Shown piece after piece: positions 1-6,988 of a DNA stretch of 10,027 nt (positions are counted from its first letter, which is position 1; each line of letters begins with the position of its first letter). The notes under the pieces are model-generated. The model was not told where the DNA came from and made no database searches. It saw only the letters and a list, made by a program, of their open reading frames with translations. The DNA lies in assembly GCA_024642645.1 (NCBI GenBank), contig JAHEAS010000066.1:1-10027 (forward strand). The letters run 5' to 3'. The stretch is from Saprospirales bacterium. Lineage in GTDB: Bacteria > Bacteroidota > Bacteroidia > Chitinophagales > Saprospiraceae. The translations under genes and the position numbers were made by a program.

Positions 1-1330
1 CAGAGGTGTAGCCCGGGAAATTGGGCACACCCAAAATGGCCTCGAACCCGGGAATCACCTGCGTAGGACGGGGGTAATGGTAGTAATACTTGGCATCCCA
101 GCAGCTAATGCCAGCGTCCATGATGGCCATGTTCATGTACGCAAACGTGCGTGCACTGCGCAGCGGGTTGAGCTTGTACTGCACGATGGCCTCGGCGGCG
201 AAGCGGTTCCAATGGCCCGGCGGGGTGTAGGTTCCGCCACCATCCGACCAGAAATTGGCGATTTTCCGTTGCTCCACAGTCAGGTTGGCGCTTATCTGTT
301 TCAATTCCGCCACTGCCGCTTCATACTCGGCGGTGCCGGGAGCAGGCGGTGCTATTGGGCGCACAATCTCGATATTTGGCACACACCAAGGTTTTACCCG
401 CCCAAACAATGGCACAAGGCCGACGGGCCGCTGCGGACTTTCCTGATTGACCCAATGCCAGCCCCATTGCGCTTGTGCGGCATCCCGGAGCGAATCGGCG
501 ACGACTTTGTTGCTCGCTGCGTTTTTCATGCCATCCGTCTTTGCCCGGTTGAGGAAAACTGCGGCCACCCCCTCACCCAAAGTATTACCAGCCACAATAT
601 CACTCTGCACGTTCATGCCCGACCAAGTCAGGCTGTTCTGGTGTTCGGCGGCTTTTTCAGCAATAAAATCCTTTTCCAACGGGAACATGGCCGTCAAAAT
701 CGCCTTCGACACCGCAGCTACTGCCGCCCCATCCGATGGATAGCCGGGCTGGTCGGTGCGTGGAAGGGACGTGAGGATGCTGGCGTCGGCCTTGTAAGGC
801 GCAGGTCGGTTGTACAGGTACTTGTAATGCCAAGTCGCAATCATCGCATCGAACTGCGCTGCGCTCCAGTAGGCGTACATCCGGCTGGCGTAGGGCGGGT
901 GTGCAAACGGGAAGTTCGGATAGTTGCCGGGGTTTGCCGGGTCGGGCTGCGTGTAGCTGCCATCGGCATTTGGTGCAGGAAGCAGATTGTATTTGGCCGC
1001 CAGTTCCCGAGCGATTTCGTTCCAACGGATTTGGCCGTTGTTGCTCCAATATTCCACGGCTTCCTTTTGCTCGGCAGTCAGCTTGGCGGTGACGGCTTTC
1101 AGGTCGGCCAGCTCGCCCAAATAGGCAGCTGAACTGGCATCTTCGGGTGCGGGAATTGAAATCTGGCCAGCACTGTCGAGCAGAATGGGTTTCCAACTTC
1201 CACCATGCTCATCTATCGAAGAAAAATCATAGGTATTGAATGAAAGGTTGGTGGGCAGGTCTTTTTGGCAGGATTGAAAGACAGCCAGAACCAAAAATGC
1301 CACCGTTGCGAGGGATAATATTTTTTTCAT
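1..1330 (-). CDS. PAP2 / vanadium-haloperoxidase-like lipoprotein, 3' end cut by window edge
   Basis: The frame is open from ATG at 1328-1330 to the left edge, giving 443 residues; the C-terminus lies outside. The N-terminus is a lipoprotein signal: a short basic start, a hydrophobic stretch to residue 20 and Cys21 in FQSC. The mature end CQKD resembles the surface-export signal known from Bacteroidota lipoproteins, so an outer-membrane lipoprotein is inferred. Two related halves are visible. Residues 150-212 hold RMYAYWSAAQFDAM, KYLYNRP and YPSDG. Residues 394-443 hold RTFAYMNMAIMDAG, WDAKYYYHYPRP (Lys414, Arg421, the K-x6-RP motif of the superfamily) and the start of a YTS(GH)-type motif cut off by the edge. 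The first copy has PSDG where active enzymes have PSGH, so it is probably not catalytic. The family includes acid phosphatases and haloperoxidases; the true substrate cannot be told. It lies 119 bp after the barrel gene 1450-2379 on the same strand. Confidence 0.82.
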   Translation of the reverse strand, partial: MKKILSLATVAFLVLAVFQSCQKDLPTNLSFNTYDFSSIDEHGGSWKPILLDSAGQISIPAPEDASSAAYLGELADLKAVTAKLTAEQKEAVEYWSNNGQIRWNEIARELAAKYNLLPAPNADGSYTQPDPANPGNYPNFPFAHPPYASRMYAYWSAAQFDAMIATWHYKYLYNRPAPYKADASILTSLPRTDQPGYPSDGAAVAAVSKAILTAMFPLEKDFIAEKAAEHQNSLTWSGMNVQSDIVAGNTLGEGVAAVFLNRAKTDGMKNAASNKVVADSLRDAAQAQWGWHWVNQESPQRPVGLVPLFGRVKPWCVPNIEIVRPIAPPAPGTAEYEAAVAELKQISANLTVEQRKIANFWSDGGGTYTPPGHWNRFAAEAIVQYKLNPLRSARTFAYMNMAIMDAGISCWDAKYYYHYPRPTQVIPGFEAILGVPNFPGYTS

Positions 1331-1361
1331 TTTTTGATTTTGTAAATGCTGAGATTTGGGC

Positions 1362-1438
1362 AACCACAGAGAACACGGAGAGGCACAGAGACAGTTTTTA
1401 AAATAGGTACTCTGTGTCTCTCCGTGTTCTCTGTGGTT
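1362..1438. repeat. 29-bp inverted repeat built of CACAGAG-like units
   Basis: The arms 1362-1390 and 1410-1438 are reverse complements at 28 of 29 positions, with a 19-nt A/T-rich spacer. Each arm is itself made of three short related units (ACCACAGAG, AACACGGAG, AGGCACAGAG). A transcript of either strand would fold into a long stable hairpin. It fills most of the gap between the barrel gene and the PAP2-like gene. It could end or weaken readthrough, protect the upstream 3' end, or simply be a dispersed repeat. From memory, similar CACAGAG-rich intergenic repeats occur in many unrelated bacterial genomes. There is no long T-run directly after the stem on either strand, so it is not a typical intrinsic terminator. 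Confidence 0.85.
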
Positions 1439-1449
1439 AATTTTGAAAA

Positions 1450-2379
1450 TTATTTCCAGACGCCAAACTGATAAGTCACGCCGCCGGAAAACACCGTGGA
1501 CTGGCCCATGTTGCGGCCGGAAAGCACGTAGCCACCGGAGGCCAGCACGCTGAACCCCTTCAAGAATGGGAAATAATATTGCGCACTAAGCCCTATCCGG
1601 GTGAAAATCATCTTGTTGGATGGAAAAGGCCCATCTTGCCGACGGATGTCAAAGCCGCCAAGTGTTTTTAGCCCATCGTAGGTAGCTTCCAGTTTCAACG
1701 AATTGTTTTTGACCAAGGCCCCCAGCGTAGCCCCGTAGGTCGTGGCATTTGGCATGTCCACCTGGTCACTGTAAATGCCGTGGGTCGTGTAATAGAAATC
1801 CCTTTCGATGGTGGTGTTGCTGCGCAAATGGTAGGCATAATGCCCCCGCAGGTACAGGCCATTGCTCATTTCATAAATCAAAATGCCCCGCAAGGAAGCT
1901 TCCACGCTGCCGAGGCCGAGGCTGAACGGCATGTAGTCGGGCAGGTAATTGGAGGCAGGAGCCGTGATTCCAGCCACCGGATAGAACCCCAAGGAACTGC
2001 CGCCAAGCTTGAGGTCAAAAGCCCGGGCTTTTACCCAAACGCCCCAATCTTGCAGGCCCTGCACGCCTTTCATCTGCCCTGCGCTTGCCGAGGTTTTCAT
2101 CCAGGGCAATGCCCCGAGCACGTTGATGCGGTCTGTGACGCCGAGCGAAAACATGCCCATCACGGATTGGCGGGTCAGTGTGCCAATATTGCCGTTGCTG
2201 CGTTTGAGCGTGCCTTCCCAGTATTTGTCCCAAGTGTCGTGGCCATAAATGGCAGCAATGCACAACTGCCCTTTATCCATCATAATTGCATCGGTTGGTG
2301 TTTGAGCCATCGATTTTGGGATACTCAAAACGCTGCAAACAACTAGTATTTGCAGCCATTTGCTTCGATTTTTATTCAT
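1450..2379 (-). CDS. Outer-membrane beta-barrel protein, transporter-like, unknown substrate
   Basis: This is a 309-residue protein with a Sec signal peptide: a basic start (MNKNRSKW), a hydrophobic core to about residue 20 and a likely cut after Ala25 (SMA|Q). The rest is a series of amphipathic, aromatic-rich, glycine-bounded strands such as GLYLRGHYAYHL, TYGATLGALV and IGLSAQYYFPF. The last strand, VFSGGVTYQFGVW, ends almost at the C-terminus, as in outer-membrane barrels. No enzymatic motif is seen. It resembles the broad group labelled putative transporters or MetA-like phenol-degradation barrel proteins, but I cannot name a member. The ATG at 2377-2379 is chosen because it directly precedes the signal peptide; the leader is A/T-rich with no Shine-Dalgarno sequence. 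It lies behind the terminator of the larger barrel gene, so it probably has its own promoter in 2380-2453; no clean TAnnTTTG element is visible there. Confidence 0.75.
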   Translation of the reverse strand: MNKNRSKWLQILVVCSVLSIPKSMAQTPTDAIMMDKGQLCIAAIYGHDTWDKYWEGTLKRSNGNIGTLTRQSVMGMFSLGVTDRINVLGALPWMKTSASAGQMKGVQGLQDWGVWVKARAFDLKLGGSSLGFYPVAGITAPASNYLPDYMPFSLGLGSVEASLRGILIYEMSNGLYLRGHYAYHLRSNTTIERDFYYTTHGIYSDQVDMPNATTYGATLGALVKNNSLKLEATYDGLKTLGGFDIRRQDGPFPSNKMIFTRIGLSAQYYFPFLKGFSVLASGGYVLSGRNMGQSTVFSGGVTYQFGVWK

Positions 2380-2453
2380 AAAAATTAAGGATTTATAGCC
2401 TTGATAAATGTTGAAATATTGTCGCTACATCAAACAACTAAAGTTGTCCACCT

Positions 2454-2501
2454 AAAAAAGTAGCAAAGCGGCCTGCCGGTTTACCGAACAGGCCGCTTTG
2501 C
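2454..2501 (-). terminator. Intrinsic terminator of the 403-residue barrel gene
   Basis: Perfect 13-bp arms (2463-2475 and 2489-2501, GCAAAGCGGCCTG) enclose a 13-nt loop that contains a further 4-bp CGGT/ACCG pairing. On the minus strand the stem is followed by TAC and six T residues (2454-2459), starting 21 nt after the stop codon of the gene at 2523-3734. On the plus strand it is followed only by CTTTT, and no plus-strand gene ends here. Confidence 0.9.
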
Positions 2502-2522
2502 CTTTTGGATTCCCGCATAAAC

Positions 2523-3734
2523 TCAATGCTTGGGTGCAGGAACATCTTTAAAAATACCACCAGTTTTAGGCATCATATCGTGCTTACCACCGAAACGATA
2601 AGTCGCAGAAAGGCTTACCAAATAATCGGCAAAAGCGGCATCGCCGTGCGAATCGTTGGCCTTGTCGCTGACACTTTTGGTCCGGTTGCGATACACGGCA
2701 ACTGGTACGTTCAAGGCAAAATTGTAGTTTCCATAGGACCAGTCAATGCCCGGCTCCACGGAAACCACGTACCCTGGGCGACGGTAGCCGCCTTTTCCGC
2801 CAAAGATATCTTCCGAAACCACGCCTTCCACCCTTCCGCCGAGGTTTGCAGCCACGCCAGCTTTTGGTAGCAAAGCAAACCCAAGACCAACCCTTGCAGC
2901 AAACTGGTCGGGAACAGCAAAGTAATTCACAATACTTTTTGGATATTCCGTGGTGATCGTCTGCCGGGCCACGCCATTGTGCTCTTGCGGCGTGAACATG
3001 TAAAAGCCGCTGAAGTATGCGCTCACTCTTGGTACAAACGAATAGTAGCCCTGCGTTTCCAGCGAGAATCCCCAGCCGCCGTCGCCCAATTGGATGGACT
3101 GGTCAACGTATTTATTGATGATGGTATCCTGTCCAGTCTTCGTCAGCTTGTGAAAATCATCCCTCGCTTCAGCATCGCCAGTTGGCGCCTTTACACCCAA
3201 TCCAATGGAAAGGTTGCCCTTGCTGCCTTTTGCCGGGTCGAGGAGCCAGTAGTTGCCAGTCAGACGCAGGTCGCCGATGCCTTTCGAACCAGTATGAAAG
3301 CGGCTTTTTGACCAACCTACTGGGTTCGCAGGGTTGCCATCGGCATCGAATTTCGGGTTGCCATAATGCTCGTACAACGAAGACCGGTCATAATGATTGA
3401 TAGGCAAGGTCAAAGAAATCGAAAAGCGGTTGGTGATGCCATACCCAAGCCCCAAGTCCAGCGAGTGTACTTTGTTGATGACCTGGGTATTGTTTTCAAC
3501 CCGTTCAGCTTCCTCATGCGAGCCTCTGAAATGGCGGAAAGATTTGAAATAACGATAGTTGCCAGTAAGCTGAAACTGGCCTTTTTGCAAAAAGCCAGCA
3601 GTGTTTCCTCCGATGGTGGTGCCGGAGCAGCCCATGTTGCGAACGGCGACACAGCCTTGCGCCAGTAGGTTTTCGGCCATGAAAGCCGTGGAAAACAGAA
3701 GCAGCATGGCCAAAGTGGTAAATCTGGATTTCAT
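2523..3734 (-). CDS. Outer-membrane beta-barrel protein, transporter-like, with an N-terminal cysteine pair
   Basis: This 403-residue protein has a signal peptide cut near Ala25 (LLA|QGC). Just after the cut are two cysteines, Cys28 and Cys36, in QGCVAVRNMGCSG; they could form a periplasmic disulphide or hold a cofactor or metal. Cys28 is too far from a lipobox to call it a lipoprotein. From about residue 50 onward the protein is a run of barrel strands, for example QFQLTGNYRYF, SLDLGLGYGI, FSISLTLPI, GDLRLTGNYWLL, NLSIGLGVKAPTGD and YLVSLSATYRFGG. The stretch DQSIQLGDGGWGFSLE follows a LTKTGQDT loop. These features match the large group of uncharacterised barrel proteins often labelled as transporters. 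A tail of about 25 polar residues follows the last strand. It is the first gene leftward from the divergent region and is closed by a strong terminator, so it is probably monocistronic. Confidence 0.77.
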   Translation of the reverse strand: MKSRFTTLAMLLLFSTAFMAENLLAQGCVAVRNMGCSGTTIGGNTAGFLQKGQFQLTGNYRYFKSFRHFRGSHEEAERVENNTQVINKVHSLDLGLGYGITNRFSISLTLPINHYDRSSLYEHYGNPKFDADGNPANPVGWSKSRFHTGSKGIGDLRLTGNYWLLDPAKGSKGNLSIGLGVKAPTGDAEARDDFHKLTKTGQDTIINKYVDQSIQLGDGGWGFSLETQGYYSFVPRVSAYFSGFYMFTPQEHNGVARQTITTEYPKSIVNYFAVPDQFAARVGLGFALLPKAGVAANLGGRVEGVVSEDIFGGKGGYRRPGYVVSVEPGIDWSYGNYNFALNVPVAVYRNRTKSVSDKANDSHGDAAFADYLVSLSATYRFGGKHDMMPKTGGIFKDVPAPKH

Positions 3735-4019
3735 TATGTCACATAGGTTTATAGCGCTTTCTGAATATCCTTCGGTTCATTCAGCACAGACGCTTGATTA
3801 TAATTTGATTAGCTAATAATTGCATTCCATGAATTGCTTCAGGTTGCAAGTCGCAGCGATAAGCTGCAGATTTTTAAAAAATGTTGTGGAAAACCTTTGG
3901 TGGTAGAAGCTGAGTTAAATTTCAAGTGCAAATTTGGGGGCAGTATTGCTGAAAATTTCAAAAACTTATCAATTCTAACAAATTTCTAACTTTGGCATAA
4001 AGTTCAAAACGAAAACAAC
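3735..4019. other. Divergent intergenic region between barrel gene and cytochrome fusion gene
   Basis: These 285 bp are clearly more A/T-rich than the flanking genes and hold the promoters for both directions. Seen here are a perfect 10-bp palindrome ATTAGCTAAT at 3808-3817, a possible operator, and a small GCAGC-GATAA-GCTGC stem at 3853-3867 followed by ATTTTT. The palindrome is too short to name a regulator. I see no small gene with convincing coding character. Confidence 0.5.
3987..3994 (+). promoter_or_regulatory. Bacteroidota-type -7 element TAACTTTG
   Basis: TAACTTTG matches the TAnnTTTG consensus used by the primary sigma factor of Bacteroidota. It lies 25 nt upstream of the ATG at 4020, which would give a short A-rich leader (AAAACGAAAACAAC) without a Shine-Dalgarno sequence. 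A clear TTG at the -33 position is not seen; the region there reads TTTCAAAAACTTATC. The element is therefore supported by one box and its position only. Confidence 0.5.
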
Positions 4020-6071
4020 ATGCTTCAAGTCCTTGGCCGCCTGCACATACTTGTCCTTCACCTTCCTATCGGTTTTTTGCTCTTGGCTTTCTTGATGGAA
4101 CTGGCCACCCGCCGTTCGGCCCCTGCATTGCGACCCGCTGTCGGTTTTGCGCTATTTTGGGGCATGGTGAGCGCCGTGGCAGCAGCAGCACTTGGGTATC
4201 TCCTCTCCCTCGACGGCAGCTACGACGAGGAACTACTCAACTGGCACAAATGGCTTGGCATTGCCACCGCTGGGCTGTCCGTTGCGCTTTATTTTTTTCA
4301 TAAAAAACAGGCAGAATCCGTTTTTTACCTACCATTTTTCATTGCCACGACCCTGGTACTGGCAGCCACTGGCCACTTCGGTGGCAGCCTCACACATGGC
4401 AATGACTTCCTTTTTGGAGATGAAAAAACCGAGGAAACTGCCGCCCTTTCCGTTGCCGACATTGACAGCGCCCAAGTATTCGAACAATTGGTGCTGCCTG
4501 TACTGAAGAGCAAATGCAGCAAGTGCCACAACCCCACAAAACGAAAGGGCGACCTCGTCATCCTGACCAAAGAAGACCTGCTCAAGGGCGGTAAAAATGG
4601 CTTGGCCATTAACCCCAGCCAACCCGATTCCGGCCTCCTGCTCCAAGACATTCACCTGCCCCTTGAAGCCAAAAAACACATGCCCCCAAAAGGCAAGCCG
4701 CAGCTTACCGATACCGAAAAGCAATTGATAGACTGGTGGCTCAAAGCTGGGGCGCCATTTGACAAAACCGTGGCTGCCGCCGCTATGCCCACCGCATTGC
4801 GAAGCGCCCTGAAAGCCAAAAACCAGGCCGCCGCCAGCCCACTCGACGATTTGAAACTTGACCCAATTAGCGATGGACAGTTGAAAAAATTGCGGAGCGA
4901 AGGCATCCAGGTTTTCCCGCTGGCGGCTGGCAGCCCGTTTTTGCAGGTGCTTTTTCAGGGTAAAAAAGACGTGACAGCCCAACAACTGGAAAAGCTAAAG
5001 TCAATCGGTAAAAACATCGTGCAACTTAACCTCGCCAGTTCCAACGTGGACGATGCCATGCTTGCTGCCGTGAAAGACATGCCCCACCTCAACCGCCTCT
5101 ACCTCGAACGAACGACCGTCACTGACAAGGGCATCGAAAACCTCGCTGGCCTGCAATACCTTGAATACCTCAACCTTTACCAGACCAAAGTGACAGATTC
5201 GGGGCTGGCGCAACTTCAATCACTGCCTAAGCTGCGTTCGCTATATCTCTGGCAGTCTGGTGTATCACCCGAAGGTGTTGCCAAGTTTGTTTCCCAAAAA
5301 CCGGAAATTTTCATTGACAAGGGTATCGAAAACGACTCAATGTTTGGCAAGGTGGCGCTGAAGGCACCGAAAATCACCGCCTCCAAAGAGCTCTTCAGCG
5401 ATACCATCCACATTGCCTTAGAAGCAGGATTTGCAAAAGCAAAAATCCACTACACAACCGACGGAAAAGAGCCGGACAGCACCAGCACCGTGTACACGGA
5501 ACCGCTCGTGTTTGATGCTTCGAGTGAGCTAAAGGCCATCGCCTACCTCGATGGCTGGACGACCAGCCCTGTCTCATCGAAAAGTTTCGTGAAAGTAGGC
5601 TACCAGCCGGTCGGCATCAGCTTGGTGCAGTCGCCTGACCCCCGCTACAAAGGCAATGGGGAAAAGACATTGATTGACTTCCAACGGGGCGGCGATTCGT
5701 TCAAAAGCGGAAAATGGTTTGGCTGGGAGGGCCACAACTGCGTGGCCACGCTTGACCTTGGAAAAGTAGTTGATGTCTCAAAGGTGACAGCAGGTTGTTA
5801 CGAGGATATTGGTGGTTGGATATTCTTCCCAAAGGGGTTGCGGATTTCGATTTCCACAGATGGAGAATCTTTTAAAAAAGTCAAGGATACGACCTACCCA
5901 GTTGCTTCCAGCATTACCAAGCCCGGCTCAAAAATGTTTACGGAAAGCTTTGCCAGCGCCCAAGCCCGCTATGTGAAGGTGGAAGTGCTGAGTGTGCTGA
6001 AAAATCCGAAATGGCATCCCGGTGCTGGAAAATCTTGCTGGGTTTTTGTGGATGAAATCTTGGTGGAGTAA
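4020..6071 (+). CDS. Membrane-anchored cytochrome c / LRR / discoidin-like fusion protein
   Basis: This 683-residue protein has five parts. Residues 5-120 form four membrane helices resembling DUF2231-type domains (RLHILVLHLPIGF). Positive loops (RR31-32, HKK94-96) and acidic opposite loops place both ends in the periplasm. Residues 150-250 are a cytochrome c domain of the Planctomycete PSCyt1 kind, with CSKCH (Cys166, Cys169, His170) for haem and Met221 in KHMPPKG as likely sixth ligand. Residues 333-420 hold about three leucine-rich repeats (LNLASSNVDD, LYLERTTVTDKG, LNLYQTKVTDSG). Residues 446-528 are an Fn3-like chitobiase-associated domain (IHYTTDGKEPD). Residues 538-683 form a discoidin-like domain seen on Bacteroidota beta-hexosaminidases. 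His9, His14, His76 and His119 all lie near the periplasmic face and might hold a b haem or copper. No catalytic domain is seen. A role in electron transfer linked to binding of a polymer is inferred. There is no separate signal peptide; the first helix anchors it. Confidence 0.85.
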   Translation: MLQVLGRLHILVLHLPIGFLLLAFLMELATRRSAPALRPAVGFALFWGMVSAVAAAALGYLLSLDGSYDEELLNWHKWLGIATAGLSVALYFFHKKQAESVFYLPFFIATTLVLAATGHFGGSLTHGNDFLFGDEKTEETAALSVADIDSAQVFEQLVLPVLKSKCSKCHNPTKRKGDLVILTKEDLLKGGKNGLAINPSQPDSGLLLQDIHLPLEAKKHMPPKGKPQLTDTEKQLIDWWLKAGAPFDKTVAAAAMPTALRSALKAKNQAAASPLDDLKLDPISDGQLKKLRSEGIQVFPLAAGSPFLQVLFQGKKDVTAQQLEKLKSIGKNIVQLNLASSNVDDAMLAAVKDMPHLNRLYLERTTVTDKGIENLAGLQYLEYLNLYQTKVTDSGLAQLQSLPKLRSLYLWQSGVSPEGVAKFVSQKPEIFIDKGIENDSMFGKVALKAPKITASKELFSDTIHIALEAGFAKAKIHYTTDGKEPDSTSTVYTEPLVFDASSELKAIAYLDGWTTSPVSSKSFVKVGYQPVGISLVQSPDPRYKGNGEKTLIDFQRGGDSFKSGKWFGWEGHNCVATLDLGKVVDVSKVTAGCYEDIGGWIFFPKGLRISISTDGESFKKVKDTTYPVASSITKPGSKMFTESFASAQARYVKVEVLSVLKNPKWHPGAGKSCWVFVDEILVE

Positions 6072-6239
6072 CCGTAGCGTGACTGTTTTCCGTGGGGTTC
6101 GTCCAAATGGTCGTCGTTGAAACAGCTGCTTTGGAAGGTTTGCAGGCAGGCTTTTATCCTAAAAATAAAACCAGTTGCATCGCCCCGCTGTTTCTTCCCA
6201 GTGTATGATTGCACAATTTTTCACTAAAATCTTGAGAAA

Positions 6240-6914
6240 ATGATGATGTATTATGTGCTCGCAGGTGCGCTATCCTTGGTTGGCATGTTTGTGAGTAGTC
6301 GTTTGAAAAGCAAGTTTGCACACTACGCTCAGTTTGGCCTTCGGGCAAACCTGACGGGGGAGGAAGTGGCTTCATCCATGCTCCGCTACTACGGCATCAG
6401 CGATGTGAAAGTGACGATGGGCCAAGGTTTTCTTTCTGATCACTACAATCCGATGACAAAGGTCGTCAATCTCAGTCCGGATGTTTTTCAGGGCCGCAGC
6501 ATTTCGTCCGCAGCTGTGGCAGCGCATGAGTGTGGGCACGCCGTACAACATGCCAATGCCTACGCTTGGCTTAAAATGCGCTCGGCCATTGTGCCCGTGG
6601 TGAACATTGCGGCGCAGGCGCAATCTTGGCTGCTCATCATCGCATTGATGGGGAGTTTTAAACCGTTGATTCTCATTACGATTGCTGCATTTGCCATCAC
6701 CACGGCATTCGCTTTCATCACATTGCCAGTGGAAATCGACGCCAGCCGCCGTGCCTTGGTTTGGCTCGAAGAAAGCGGCACTGCACGCAACGAAGAATAC
6801 GATGGTGCAAAAGATGCACTGAAATGGGCTGCGCTGACTTATGTGTCCGCCGCACTTTCCTCCTTCGTGATGCTGGTGTATCTTGCGATGCGCTACATGG
6901 GTTCGAGGGATTGA
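6240..6914 (+). CDS. YugP-family membrane zinc metallopeptidase
   Basis: This 224-residue protein matches the whole length of the YugP / Zn_peptidase_2 family. A membrane helix opens the protein (YYVLAGALSLVGMFVSSRLKSKF), followed by a conserved soluble part with LTGEEVASSMLRYYGI and LSDHYNPMTKVVNLSPDVF. The zinc site is HECGH at residues 96-100 (His96, Glu97, His100). A likely third ligand is Glu165 in LPVEIDASRRA, by analogy with the family. Two hydrophobic segments lie at 128-162 and one at 196-217. The family is a predicted inner-membrane protease of unknown substrate. ATG at 6240, 6243 or 6246 are all possible starts; the first gives the family's usual N-terminus plus two Met. It lies 168 bp after the cytochrome fusion gene on the same strand. 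I see neither a terminator nor a clear promoter in that gap, so cotranscription is open. Confidence 0.93.
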   Translation: MMMYYVLAGALSLVGMFVSSRLKSKFAHYAQFGLRANLTGEEVASSMLRYYGISDVKVTMGQGFLSDHYNPMTKVVNLSPDVFQGRSISSAAVAAHECGHAVQHANAYAWLKMRSAIVPVVNIAAQAQSWLLIIALMGSFKPLILITIAAFAITTAFAFITLPVEIDASRRALVWLEESGTARNEEYDGAKDALKWAALTYVSAALSSFVMLVYLAMRYMGSRD

Positions 6915-6931
6915 CCCCTGCTATTTCTGTC

Positions 6932-6974
6932 AACAAAAAAGCCGTGACGGTTCGCTCGCCACGGCTTTTCTGTT
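6932..6974. terminator. Bidirectional terminator between convergent genes
   Basis: The arms 6937-6946 and 6960-6969 (AAAAGCCGTG / CACGGCTTTT) pair perfectly around a 13-nt loop, and pairing extends to 6932 and 6974 with one mismatch. The stem lies between the stop of the peptidase gene (6914) and the stop of the MFS gene (6989). Read rightward, the GC stem is followed by TTTTCTGTTTG; read leftward by TTTTTTGTTG. It can therefore end both convergent transcripts. Confidence 0.9.
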
Positions 6975-6988
6975 TGTTAAAAACCTCA

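Noticed and set aside
77..1132. A 351-codon open frame on the plus strand
   Set aside because: It lies opposite the PAP2-like gene, its product is Arg/Cys/His-rich with no domain-like pattern, and the minus frame carries clear family motifs and a lipoprotein signal.
657..1196. A 179-codon minus-strand frame starting with ATG
   Set aside because: It is another frame inside the PAP2-like gene; its product is rich in Arg, Pro and Cys and lacks any motif, while the overlapping frame from 1330 is continuous to the edge.
1362..1438. Part of a CRISPR array
   Set aside because: There are only two arms in inverted orientation with a 19-nt spacer, not regularly spaced direct repeats, and no cas gene is nearby.
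1780..2346. A 188-codon plus-strand frame opposite the smaller barrel gene
   Set aside because: The minus frame has a signal peptide and barrel strands; the plus frame has shadow-like composition and no start context.
3853..3875. Intrinsic terminator on the plus strand
   Set aside because: The stem is only five base pairs and no plus-strand gene ends upstream of it.
4329..4985. A 218-codon minus-strand frame inside the cytochrome fusion gene
   Set aside because: The plus frame carries CSKCH and MPPKG at the expected distance; the minus frame shows no domain.
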